Shown piece after piece: positions 1 through 10,664 of a DNA stretch of 26,685 bases. A model generated the notes under the pieces. The model saw only the letters and a program-made list of their open reading frames with translations, was not told the DNA's origin and did not search any database. Each line of letters opens with the position of its first letter. The stretch's first letter is position 1. The translations under genes and the position numbers were made by a program. The stretch lies in the NCBI RefSeq assembly GCF_001186125.1, contig NW_014039556.1:1-26685 (forward strand), read 5' to 3'. Source of the stretch: Sphaeroforma arctica JP610. Lineage: Eukaryota; Opisthokonta; Ichthyosporea; Ichthyophonida.

Positions 1-30
1 GTATATATATATATATGTATATATATATAT
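1..30. repeat. AT dinucleotide microsatellite
   Basis: The window opens with an alternating (TA)n tract with a few G interruptions. It is simple sequence with no coding content. The 31-420 stretch after it is AT-rich and holds no gene I can define. A short acidic open frame follows a TATCAG acceptor-like site at 105 but has no convincing donor. Confidence 0.8.
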
Positions 31-420
31 AGTAGTATATATGAGTACATATTATTATATATTAGTCTTTATATTTGTGCAATTGAATACAAGTATATTA
101 TCAGGAATATGGGGAAGATGATTTAGAAATAGACATGGACTCATCTACTCGTCTCTACTACCTTATTATGTGTTTCAGATCATGGTTCTAGGAACTCTGG
201 TGAGTTGATAGAGTTTGTACTACAATTGTTGCTTGGACCCTCTCCGGTTTTTCTATATTTTTTATACGTACGCTGCGATACAAATAGTCACCACACCCTC
301 GCAGACGATCATAAGTCAGTCTACTAGGGCCACGACATTCTCGCTCTCAAGTTTTTAGTTTAGCGACATGTGCATGACCTCTTCAGACAGTAATAGAAAA
401 CCACGTTGCCATGCCAACAG

Positions 421-3400
421 AGTCTCAGTGCGAAACCCAAGCTGAAACTGAAGGCCTCAAGCGATCTGATTAAAAGTGTCAATACTGCACCCAAAGCAGC
501 CGCGCCTACGAAATCAATCCCTAGGTATGGTTTATTCCGATTGCATTTCATTTCCATAGCAACCCAGCCTGAGTATACACCTCACCTATCTGTCTAAGAA
601 CTGCGATTTTGCATCCTGCGTACATCTCCAATATGAAGTATTGATATTCCTTGGATTATGCTTCAGAGTAACACGTCTGTGTGTGCTAACTACACGATAC
701 ACTCTGCCGTCTCATTGTCGTTCACAGTATTTGGAGTGAAACGTATGTGGCGCTGGATTGCACATATAAGTATTATCATCCAAACCATGTCCTCTCCCGC
801 AACAGATACATACATGCGGCGCAGTGGCAGACACAGAGACAATTTGCTATCCACAAACTTAACTTATCAAATGGGGCGTGGTCTGTCATTGGTACCATGA
901 TCTATTCTTACCAACTACACTCGCCTGTGTTGTACGTGTTATAAGCGAATCTTCCACCGATCGGCTGTATTATTTGTGTTAGTTCTGGTACTATCGTCGC
1001 CTGGGTGCTACTGTTGGCACAAATGTCGGGTATATTAGCTAATAAACACACATTAATTGTCAGCTAATAAACACACATTGATTGTCAGCTAATAAACACA
1101 CATTGATTGTTAGCTCATAAACACACATTGATTATCAGCTCATAAACACACATTGATTGTCAGCTCATACAACACATATTGATTGTCAGCTCATACAACA
1201 CACATTGATTGTCAGCTCATACAACACATTGATTGTTAGCTCATAAACACACATTGATTATCAGCTCATAAACACACATTGATTATCAGCTCATAAACAC
1301 ACATTGATTGTCAGCTCATACAACACATATTGATTGTCTGTATTAGTGTGCCGGAGGACGACCTACGCGAGCTGGAGCTTTCGGACGACGAATCAGAGCA
1401 CACTCACAGCGAAGGTAGGTCTTATCATACACGCCATTTGTGTGCAGACTACACCCCTATATGACGCTTATGCGTATGCGTTGAGTGGGTACTGTACTGG
1501 TGCCCTATGCGTGAAGCGGCTGCATATGATACTTAGAGACGTACAGCTCCTACCACTCTGTTTGCGTAGAGGTGAGTTTGATTCTTGCTTGTGCATGCCA
1601 TCATATCCAGGTGAGGAGGGCTCAGAGTCAGCCAGCCACAGCACAACACCGCCAACGGCGCATACAAACTACGACGACCTCGACAGTGATGAAGAGGAAC
1701 GGGAGAGAGAGGAAATTATGCGCAGTCTCGATGCTACCGTATGCTTTAGTTGTTTACTGATACAGTCGATGAATGAAAATGTCCCAGTGTCTGAGTGCAG
1801 GTCCTTTTTTGTGTATAAATAGGTGCGTGTCGATGAGAGATTGTACCATGTGCTCTGTACATGGTCGGCTGATTGTGAACCCAGAAGTCCATTCGGACAG
1901 TGGGATAGTGCGAGTCAGAATAGCCTAGTGCGAGTCAGAATAGCCTAGCGCAGTCAGTACGCTGCGGATAATTGGATCTCAAACTGAAGAACACTTGCCT
2001 TTAAGTCTACCTACAAAAATTTGATATCCTTGCGAGCGTATGACATCACCATTATCTCAATTGGCGCGGTATAGCAGGAGCTTTGTTGAAATAGCCAGTG
2101 CTCAGTTTCTTCACGAGTTATATATTGAATATGAAGTAGTGATGCGATGTGTTGTGTAGTACAGTATATGAGTGTTATCTCTGCCAATGCCGACGTCGGT
2201 TGTGCACTAGCGACGCGGGTGCGTGTGTGTTACGGCAACGTCAAAGGTTCGGTGTTTGTTTGTAATCCGAGAAAAGAGTTCGTTGTTATTACATGCGATG
2301 TGCGTGTATGTGTAGAGCTAAAATTTACACACACTGTCATCAAAGACGAAAACGTCTGATATCATATATAAGAGTGCGATACACCATATCCAACAATGTA
2401 CGCGTTCGTTAACGTTTGGTTAATGTGTCCTTCATATCGTCTGCCATTCACACAGCTCGTATCCGAGAGCGAACACGGCCCATCAGAACCAGTAGCGCCA
2501 CGGTTCAAATCAGTGCACAATCTGTCTGTGAGTGGGGATGACAGGTCGACGCATTCGTTGGAGGAGACCTCTGGTAGCCCCAAAGGTAGGTATGGTTAGC
2601 ACCAGCGCTGGATAGATACTCGACAAGCAGGCACAAGCCTGGGATAGGGATGTACAGTTACCATACACATATGATGAAGTGTGCGTATACGTATACAAAC
2701 ATCGCCCGCATATGCACTAGTGTACGTCACACATGGTGATGCCCTCGCATAAAGCGTATCATGTTAATGCGTCCTAGTGTACAGTTTCTCCATGGCCATA
2801 GCACATACATGCACAGGTTTGGTTTGCACATGAAAGTACTTCCAGACATTTATGTACCCTATACGAGTGTTCGATAGGTGCTGTGTGTGTATATCACGGT
2901 ATACGGCATTGTGCGTCTCCATTTGACAGCAACGTGCCAATGCACAAGCATGAGAATAAAGAATTTCTGAAGGTCTAATAGTCGCCCTCAATTACACTGC
3001 ACGACAGCTAAGCGCAAAAGAAAACCCAAGTCGACGCTTGGTTGGCAAGGCTTTGCAAGCTCCCAACAGGATATGAGGAACATCTCTGACCCCGGTTATG
3101 GGCGACAGGACTCAGATTGCGTCGTGAGAACGTAGGTGGCAAATTGTTGCACTTATATGTACGCAAAGACACGCACAAACTCCCGACATGTACTTGTGTA
3201 TTTGCATGATACACACCTTTCCATCTACTCGTCGTCTGTGTTTTATCCAGCATGGGATGATGAGAAATCTGGATATTGATTGTGGATCATTTGAATGATT
3301 GGGGTTTGAATCCTGAATATGTCTTTGGCACTAGAACGTTCTCACTTATCCCAAAACTCCGATTATAGGTCTCTTCTGCTCGCGAAATCGCAGCTCCGGC

Positions 3401-4050
3401 AGTTGTCGAGTGAACGTTTGAAGGAAATCCACAGCGGATTGACTGAAAACATCGCAGAGATGTGGAAGGCTTTCCACGCGCAGGAGGAGCTTAACTTCTA
3501 CCTGCAAAGCAAGAACAAAGCACATCAGGTAACTTCTTATCTCTTGACCCCGAATCCTCATTTGTTTTATTTGCCCAAATTCCTGTCAGTCCCATAATTG
3601 GGTATTAAAATTTGGCCTTGACACAAAATGCTGCAGGAAACCATGGCCAAACTACTGGAAATGATGAACGATAACACGCAAGAATTGGCTTCCCAGGCAC
3701 TGGCTCGTGAAGAGAGTTTAAGACAGGCCGAACTGGACAAACTCGAAAGCCTAAAAATAGAAAACGAGAACAGTGAAATCGCAAGTGGGGTTGATGAGGA
3801 TATATATGAGGCCATGGACGAAGCTCACCAGAGCCCTTCATGCGACGAAACAGATGAGTTGACTAGTAGCGATGTCCCTGCTGATCATGGAGTGTGTCCC
3901 AATGAGGCAGACCTACCGGAAATATCTGTGGAGGCTGGCCAAGATGAGGAGCCAGAGCTTACTTCAGATGACGATGTGGAAAGTGAAGAGGAAATAGAGC
4001 CCGCACAACAGCAAGGGTTTCTGGCGCGGATGTTCAGTGGACAACCGTAG
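421..4050 (+). CDS. Acidic coiled-coil protein, possibly FEZ/UNC-76-like (5' end not found)
   Basis: I assemble a spliced plus-strand gene from exons 421-524, 728-742 (a 15-nt microexon, tentative), 1347-1414, 1611-1738, 2456-2585, 3335-3528 and 3637-4050. Every junction is GT-AG and all phases agree (2/2, 2/2, 1/1, 0/0, 1/1, 0/0), giving about 350 residues and a TAG stop. The last two exons are the firmest. The order is: a basic Lys/Ala/Ser stretch; acidic Ser/Glu/Asp-rich disordered segments (exons 1347 and 1611); a serine-rich linker; a charged heptad coiled coil (exon 3335 and the start of 3637) beginning near LRQLSSERLKEI; then a long acidic tail ending GFLARMFSGQP. The coiled coil, with acidic sequence before it, loosely recalls the FEZ kinesin-1 adaptors (human FEZ1 has LRHMSGSELTEL followed by a KN-containing heptad). 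This is recall, not an alignment. No upstream start exon is convincing. An alternative start at 3319 (ATG just after an in-frame stop) would give a 207-aa two-exon protein. Confidence 0.55.
1037..1338 (+). repeat. 12-copy 25-26 bp tandem array inside an intron
   Basis: Twelve near-identical units of the form AGCTMATAAACACACATTGA + TTGTC follow head to tail over 302 bp. Two sub-variants, CATAAACAC and CATACAACAC, alternate in blocks, as expected from local unequal exchange. The array lies in the putative intron 743-1346. Its last unit stops 8 bp before the TATTAG acceptor of the exon at 1347, so repeat sequence supplies the region where the branch point and pyrimidine tract would be. Confidence 0.95.
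1739..2455 (+). other. Intron of the coiled-coil gene
   Basis: This 717-bp interval runs from a GTATGC donor to a TTCACACAG acceptor and is phase 0 at both sides. It contains a 20-bp direct duplication (TAGTGCGAGTCAGAATAGCC at 1906-1925 and 1926-1945) with a partial third copy. I see no gene in it. A short open stretch from 1822 could be an extra exon but lacks a good donor. Confidence 0.5.
2586..3334 (+). other. Intron of the coiled-coil gene
   Basis: This 749-bp interval runs from a GTAGGT donor to the acceptor at CTTTGGCACTAG. Both borders are phase 1 (the split codon becomes GAA, Glu). It holds no recognisable gene, RNA or mobile element. Confidence 0.5.
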
Positions 4051-4248
4051 TTGACGCTGAATTAAATGCAGCGGGAATCACGTCATGACACGTTACACAG
4101 AAGAAATATCTCGGGTCTACAATGAGTAGATCCGACACATAGTAATCAATATATCAAAACTTGGGGTTGAACAGGCCCATTCCATTCGCTTTGGTCGACT
4201 TCTATGTGTTATTCAATCCATATTTTCTCACCCTCCAATTGCCTCTAA

Positions 4249-4925
4249 TGATCCAATCTGCATACATTAGTAGACCAAATAACTACCTCTGATGATCCAA
4301 TGGTGAATAACTTCAGTGGACAAAATAATCACCTCTGATCATCCAATGGTGGATAACATTAGTGGACCACACAACCACCTCTAATCAATCAATAGTAGAT
4401 AACATCAGAAGACTAACAATCGATTCTGATCATCCAATAGTAGATAACATCAGTGGACTAACAATCGATTCTGATCATCCAATAGTAGATAACATCAGTG
4501 GACTAACAATCGATTCTGATCATCCAATAGTAGATAACATCAGTGGACTAACAATCGATTCTGATCATTCAATAGTAGATAACATCAGTGGACTAACAAT
4601 CGATTCTGATCATCCAATAGTAGATAACATCAGTAGACCAACATCACCTCTGATCATCCAATAGTAGATAACATCAGTGGACCTAGAATCAATTCTGATC
4701 ATCCAATGGTGGATAACAATCCACAGTGAAGCTGACCGTCCAATCGTAGATAACATCAGTGGACCAAACAATCAATTCTGATCATCCATTAGTAGATAAC
4801 ACTCGTAGACAAAACAATTAATTCTGATCATCCAATGGTGGATAACAATCATCATTGATGGATGATATCAGTGGACTAAATAATTCCCTATGATCACCCA
4901 TTGGTGGTTAGTATCAGTGGGATAA
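4249..4925 (+). repeat. 45-bp minisatellite with open 15-codon period
   Basis: About 15-16 tandem units of 43-46 bp start roughly 200 bp after the stop of the coiled-coil gene. The central units (about 4385-4660) are almost identical and exactly 45 bp. The core of each unit is GATCATCCAATAGTAGATAA, then CATCAGTGGACTAACAATCG and ATTCT. The outer units are more diverged and vary in length, the usual profile of an array homogenised at its centre. Because 45 is a multiple of 3, the centre stays open as a 15-residue repeat (IVDNISGLTIDSDHP) across 4362-4664. I read this as a by-product, not a gene. Confidence 0.93.
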
Positions 4926-4944
4926 ATCTCTGTGTACTTCGACG

Positions 4945-6690
4945 CGATGCGTTAGACCTATCAAATCTTGATGCGTTGAAACTAAGAACGCCTACAATGG
5001 AGAATCACAACAAGGTTTGATGCCCTAGCAATATTAAGGCTTGATGCGTAAAAATATTATACATAATATACACCTCAAATGGAGGAAACTAAGAACGCCT
5101 CGAATGGGGAAAACGTATTAAGGCTTGACAATAAGGCTTGATGTGATACTAAGAACACCTAAAAGGGAGAATCACAATAGTGTTTGATGCGTTAACAATA
5201 TCAAGTCTTGATACGTTAGGACTATCATAGACTTGATGAATTATAACGAACAACGCCTCAAATGGAAGAAACTAATATTGCCTCAAATGGGAAAAGCAAA
5301 TAAGGGCTGGTGTCTTCAAACTAAAATTAATTTGATACGTTTAAAAATTCTTGAAGTGTTTCAAAAATTAATAGTGATACTAATAAGGCTTAATGCGTTA
5401 AAACTTATAACGCTTCAAATGGAGAACTTAAATCTTTATGCATCGAAACTACTAAAGCTTGCTGCGTTATAAAAAATACTGACTCAAATGGGGAATTTTA
5501 ATACGGCTTGACGGTTAAAAGTAATAACGCTTCAAATGGGGGGAAACTAATGTGGGTTGATACGTTTAGAAAGTAGCAAGACTTGATACGTTGATACTAT
5601 TGAGACTTAATACGTTATAACTAATGTGGCTATATACGTCAAAAATGATAAGCGTTGATGTATTAAATCTAATGTGGCTTGATGCGATAAAACTCCTAAG
5701 GCTTGAAGCGTTGAAACTACCAAACAGGGGAACTAATAGGGGTTGATGCGTCAATACGACTTGATTCGTTATAACTAAGGGTCGTTCCTAACGGAGAGGC
5801 TTCGCTTGTGCAACAAATGGGAGCACTCAAAAAGCTTGATGCGTTAAAACTAAAACATGATACATACATTGAAACTGATAAGACTTGATACGTTCGAACA
5901 AATAAAGTCTCAAATGGGGGAAATTAAGTTAAAATTAAAAAGTTTTGATACGTTAAAACTATAAAGGCCCGATGCGATATAGTCCATAGCGTTCAAATTG
6001 GGGAAACCAATATAGCTTGATGCGTTAAAACTATTAACGCTCCATATGCGGAAAAATTATATTGTTAGATACGTTAACAAATAAGGCTTGGTGTGTTTAA
6101 ACTGAAAGGGTTTCGAATAGAGAAAACTATTAAGACTTGATGCGTTCTATCTCAAAAGGCTTTAAATGGAAAAAAACGGGATGTGTTGGAACTAATTTCG
6201 CTTCAAACGGGGAAAGCGAATGAGACATGATGCGTTAAAACCAATGACGCTTCAAATGAAGAAACTACTACTGCTTGATGCGTTTAAAAAGCAATAGCGC
6301 TTCAAAATGGTTAAAATGGCTTGATCATTTAAAACAAATAAGACTTGAAGCGTTACGATTACGACCCCTCAAATGAGGAAAACTAATTTAAGGCTTGATG
6401 CGTTTACAGTGATAATGCTTCAAAAGGGGAAACCCAATAGGGCTTGATGAGTTGAAACTAACAAAGCTTGAAATGGGGAAATCAATAAAGATTGATGCGT
6501 TGAAACTACTAAGGCTTGATACGATACATATTATAACGCTCCAAATGAGGGATGCTAAACCGATTTGATGCTTTGAACTCTCAAATAGGGAAAACTAACA
6601 AAGCTTGATGTGTTAAAGCTACTAAAACTGAATGCGTTAAAACTTAAAGCACTCCAAACGAAGAAACATAAAGGGCTTCAATGCGTTGTA
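4945..6690 (+). repeat. Diverged dyad-containing satellite, block A
   Basis: About 1.75 kb of AT-rich sequence is built from a degenerate monomer of roughly 50 bp. Its two half-units are GGCTTGATGCGTTRAAACTA and ATAACGCTTCAAATGGGGAA, followed by AACTAATAAG. Copies differ by substitutions and indels, and many consist of one half-unit only, so the array is old. TTGATGCGTT and AACGCTTCAA are reverse complements except for one base, so a complete monomer carries an inverted pair separated by about 9 bp. Short ORFs here (such as 5233-5472) are chance frames. Blocks B and C continue the same repeat after two insertions. Confidence 0.88.
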
Positions 6691-6971
6691 GCTGGCACAC
6701 TTATGAAAGTCTTATTTTAATATACCTAGTTTTGAAAGCGGAGACAGACATGTTTTAAAGTGTTAAAAATCGACTGTTGTGGATAATTTGTGATTTAGTT
6801 TACACACTAATCAAACTTCAACGGCCATTGTACAGCTTTTAGTTAGCGGAAGTGCTTAATATGTTCTTATAGCGATATTTAATCATTTGAATCCGCTACA
6901 GACACATTGTTACATGCTAATAACGTATGCCCATAATAATAAGCGAGTTTGACATGTAGAATCATTACACG

Positions 6972-8390
6972 ATGGTTAGGTGTGCGGCAGCGTATTGTTC
7001 TGATACAATCACGCATGACAATTCAGGGCATCGTGTACCAATTCAACCAGTATCTAGATTTGTTACTTGGATTACGAAATCAGGCCGTATGAAGCCTGGT
7101 GATCATGTGGACAGAAAAACATTCAAATGTCACAAATGATGTAGAAAGAACAACGATCCCAAGTTTCTACGTATGGATAAGCAACTATGTATACTCACGC
7201 AAGATGCTGTTCCCATGACGCGTTATGAATGTAAAATTACAATCGCACACACCGTAGAGCAAAATTAGTAAGAAGGAAGAACAGCGTGAGGCTCGACTGC
7301 TCTTTGTCATACAGGATAAGGCTACACCCTTGATTAGAATAAATAGATGATCTAAAGATAGAAAACAGCCCTAAGAATATGCTGTCGAGAACACTGTGTT
7401 TAAACCTGAAAAGGCGCGTTTAAAAATCGACGGTTTGCACTTTAAATTAATGGATAATGATTAGAATTCAATGACACAATATCACTTCAAGAAGCAGAGC
7501 TACAATATGCAAAGGACAAAGTAAGGCGGCTAGGAAGGAACTCGAGAATCTTTCACTGAAGTTTTGAACGCACAAAATTGAAATTGATCATGTCACAGTA
7601 GCTAAATTAAATTATGAATATATGCTGATGAGGAGAGAGTCCGTTATTGGACTGGATTTCAGAGTTGTACAAATTAAAGGCGCAAGGGGGGGGAGGCCCA
7701 TTTGGCTCACACTAAGTTTCGAAGACGCAGTAGTTATATGGTTCTGAGGAGTACGGCACCATCTGTTGCAGTGAGTTATGAAGCACTTATATACCCGAAC
7801 GGCGTCCAATCCCCTGAACGATACAAATCTGGTGATGTTATCATATTTCCGACATCCGATGGGAATCCAAGCCTTGTGAATAGTTTGAGACTTCCATGTT
7901 TCAAGTATAGTGGATATCCCACATCTTTGAAATTTGATCTTCAGACAGTGACCTGGAGCGAACATAAACACCACAATACCGCAAAACTACTGGTGGCCAT
8001 GACAGGTGCTGGACACTACGTATTTGCCTTGCCTTTATATCAAGGCAAAAATCGGTGACAAACTCAAATTGTATCAAAATCATTGCTGGATAATTTATGG
8101 CCAAGATGTAGTTGCAAGGGGACATTCTTTCCACATTGATGATGTAGCTGTTACAGGGTCGAGCAGAGTATACTTGGTCACCTATGCCTATAAAAGACGG
8201 CCAATTTACAATAGTACAGAATACAGAGCCGAAGAATATTGCAACTTCTCGTGTTCATACTGAAATAGCAAACCGAAGAGTGAAGATCTTTAAAATGTTA
8301 GAGGACGAAGTAACCCTTGTAGATTTACACTTTTTCTGTATCGCGGCTGAGGTGTGCTTTTATCTAACAATATCATCGCTCCTATTGTAA
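6972..8390 (+). mobile_element. Decayed THAP-domain DDE transposase (ISL2EU/IS4EU-like)
   Basis: The frame from ATG 6972 gives a THAP-like N-terminus: MVRCAAAYC with two metal-ligand-type Cys, a central Trp in RFVTWI, a KCHK segment and the hallmark DAVP box near 7205-7220. It has an in-frame TGA at 7137. Further on, in shifting frames, come pieces resembling a DDE_Tnp_4 / Harbinger-like catalytic domain: WSEHKHHNTAKLLVAMTG near 7953-8006, YGQDVVARGHSFHIDDVA near 8093-8146, and RVHTEIANRRVKIFKML near 8250-8300, matching the (H)xERxxxxxK-type C-terminal region. THAP joined to this DDE type is known from animal ISL2EU-type DNA transposons. The ORF is clearly broken (a stop plus at least two frame changes) and inactive. 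Family assignment is by motif recall. A P-element relative is the alternative, but the KHHNT block argues against it. Confidence 0.55.
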
Positions 8391-8532
8391 AAAGAAATAT
8401 ATAAAACATTAAAGTGTATATGCAGAACATCTCAAATTGATCGATTTGTTGCTGAAATAGGTTTATTGAAATCGAAGCTTTTATATCCGGCTCCGGTGAT
8501 AGTGCACTCTGCTATATCTTAGTACAAACTCC

Positions 8533-8620
8533 AATGTTTACGGCGTAGATCGCAAAGTTCTTCTGCAGTACCATGAAAAGGTAGCAATTTAGATTTTAAA
8601 TACTCGTTAAGTCTGCCATT
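8533..8620 (-). pseudogene. SAP-like motif fragment, antisense to the transposase
   Basis: On the minus strand, 8620 down to 8533 reads GRLNEYLKSKLLPFHGTAEE followed by LCDLRRKHW. This fits the SAP DNA-binding helix pattern (L-x-x-YLK-x-x-LP-x-x-G-x-x-x-E-L-x-x-LR). No longer intact frame surrounds it. It lies just beyond the transposase relic and points toward it. ISL2EU-type elements are known to carry a second nuclease gene (YqaJ), so this may be a remnant of a companion ORF. I see no YqaJ catalytic core. Confidence 0.25.
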
Positions 8621-9639
8621 GCCGGTCTCATTTTATCTTTCGGTGCTATTCCCTGTTGCCATTTTCTCGTGGCTACTTTCACTGATACTCTTGGCATTCA
8701 ATTTGTTTGTTTTCTGGGCGCAGTACGCGGCTTTTCAAATTCGAGCATGGTGAGGTTTCTCAATAACCTCGGCACGATCACCCAAGAGTACATTTCACTT
8801 ACTTAGCTTGCTTGTACACAGATTATCTTTGTCTGACGACATTGTAAGATATAGATCAGGATTGCATTTATGTGTTTTTGCATGCGCTGCTTGCTATGAC
8901 ATTGTTCAAACAAGGGCAGCTACATGCACACATCGCCCACCAACACCTAATGCACATACACAATAGCCTTCGTGCACTTGATGTTCATTACCTTCACCTA
9001 TTTCAAATTTTGCGGAAGCCTTCATCCGACCGGCATTCTGAGATCGCGGCTTAGCGCTATAATATATACAGCGTCCAGCAACAGTATAAAAGCTAGTAGA
9101 GAAATACTCATCTATTTCGGTTCATGGTGCTGCGACGCTACTGCAATCTATCTCGAAGTACGGTCTTGTCCTTTCTCGTATATTGGGTTACCAAAGAATT
9201 TAATGTAACTATCGAAAGCTGATACCACTCGTTCCGAGGAACAGGTAGGTATGCGTGACTGAATGTATATGGTAGTTTGCAAACACCGTACGCCTGTATT
9301 GTATTGCTTGTTCACATTTGGAAACGAATTATAATGACCAGCACAGTGAGTTCAGCAACACCATCACATACACGATCTCCTGTTATATCCATGTCACTAT
9401 CAATACTCTCTCGATCACCATTTCTACACATGTTTTACATATTACGTCGAAAACCCAAGCATTCCGGTTTGCATGTATTGTAGTCCTGAACTAAGATTCA
9501 CACTGGACGTACAAACAATGATTCCCAAGACCATGCTTGAGCGCAATCGTTTACAAAACAGTTGAGAATTCGAGACAAAACAGGTTTCAATTGTAGCCGA
9601 ATCAGCGGGCCGTTCTTGACTCTAGAATGGCGAGTGTAG

Positions 9640-9990
9640 TCACACCCTATCAGTAGGGAGCGCCTCACTTAGACCCCTGGAGTTTAAAAACACTTGTTTG
9701 TCAATGGGTGTGCACATACAAGCACAAAACTTAGATAGTTGAGTCTTAGCAATTCTGTATTCAGAGAAAGATAAAATACTAATATCATCCACATAGACCA
9801 GCATGTCTGAGGCAACAGAAACTATTACTGTTTCCATGCAATTCTCTGCACAAGTATGTCAGCTGTGGATCCGCTTCGTATGGGGTTACCCACTTCGGAC
9901 AGCGCATAGTCAAGCAACAATCGATGCCGGTACGAGTTTGTTTCCAAGTTCGTATGCATGCTCGGGACAATAAGTTCGCACCTTTCATTG
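9640..9990 (-). mobile_element. Copia-like retroelement RT fossil (fragment)
   Basis: Minus-strand fragments include a YVDD motif in the context LVYVDDISIL, the reverse transcriptase active-site block as in Ty1/copia elements. They come with upstream sequence of the sort that precedes it in that family. It is a short, broken fossil with several breaks. No LTRs, integrase or RNase H were recognised, so it looks old and truncated. Confidence 0.45.
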
Positions 9991-10664
9991 TCTCACCCGT
10001 TCCAACCGCTTCCAGAATTTTCCCCTCACGATAAGCTTCCTTTGTAGTGCCTAATCGTTATTTATGTTCCTCTCGTTTAACTGGGGGTATAACACCGTCG
10101 ATCGGTTTGCAACCTAAGAGTTTATGTAAGTACTCTCGTACGACATAGACACGTTTGAATATCGTTATGTGTATGTATGACCCTTGCTATAATATGCGAT
10201 TGATGTGGTTGTTTCTGGTTCATCAATCTATTGCGAGGTGATATGTTATGCTAATAAATTTTCCGCCTGCGGTTGCAGAGTCGATATATGGCAAGCTTGC
10301 CATCATCAACCTTCAACGTATCTAAGCAGCTTATTTACATACAATATAAACACGTATACTGCTTACCTCGACTCTCTCGAATCAAGGATCTTTATTCCGC
10401 AGTTGAATGTTTATGATGTCAAATCTGCACACAATAAATTTGTTTTTACGTTTATTTGCAACTGCGATATATGGTTAGATTCTAGTACCCTGTGTCATTG
10501 TATCGCACTCGCTCAGGGTCGATTCTGGTAAGTATTACACACATACGAGCAAGTTTAAGATCGTGTATATGTGACTGAAAGCGGAGTGTGTGTATTGCTT
10601 TTATTGTTGGTTTAGGAAAGGGTCCTCGCTTATTTCAATGTTCGGTACTTTTTATAGGTCTACA

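Larger units (their letters stand above)
6690..10664. mobile_element. Composite insertion splitting the satellite (A/B boundary)
   Basis: Satellite sequence stops near 6690 and resumes near 10665 in the same orientation. The intervening 4 kb holds a plus-strand THAP/DDE transposase relic (6972-8390), a minus-strand SAP-like fragment (8533-8620) and a minus-strand copia-like RT fossil (about 9640-9990). I could not place exact ends, terminal inverted repeats or a target duplication. The subregions 8640-9620 and 10000-10660 show no recognisable coding sequence beyond short unassigned ORFs. More than one insertion event is likely. Confidence 0.55.

Noticed and set aside
1037-1338. CRISPR-like array
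   Set aside because: The units are directly contiguous with no unique spacers, and the context is a eukaryotic intron.
1822-1948. Extra exon after TATAAATAG (VRVDERLYHVL...)
   Set aside because: The frame is open and phase-compatible at its start, but no proper in-phase donor follows and it runs into a short tandem duplication. Splicing 1738 to 2456 directly is already in phase.
3296-3315. T-arm-like GGGTTTGAATCC as part of a tRNA
   Set aside because: No D-arm, anticodon arm or acceptor stem precedes it, and it sits just before a splice acceptor.
4362-4664. 101-codon repeat ORF as a protein gene
   Set aside because: It is explained by a 45-bp minisatellite whose period is a multiple of 3. 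It lacks a promoter or splice context, and outer units do not keep the frame.
5233-5472. 79-codon ORF in satellite block A
   Set aside because: It is made entirely of degenerate satellite monomers.
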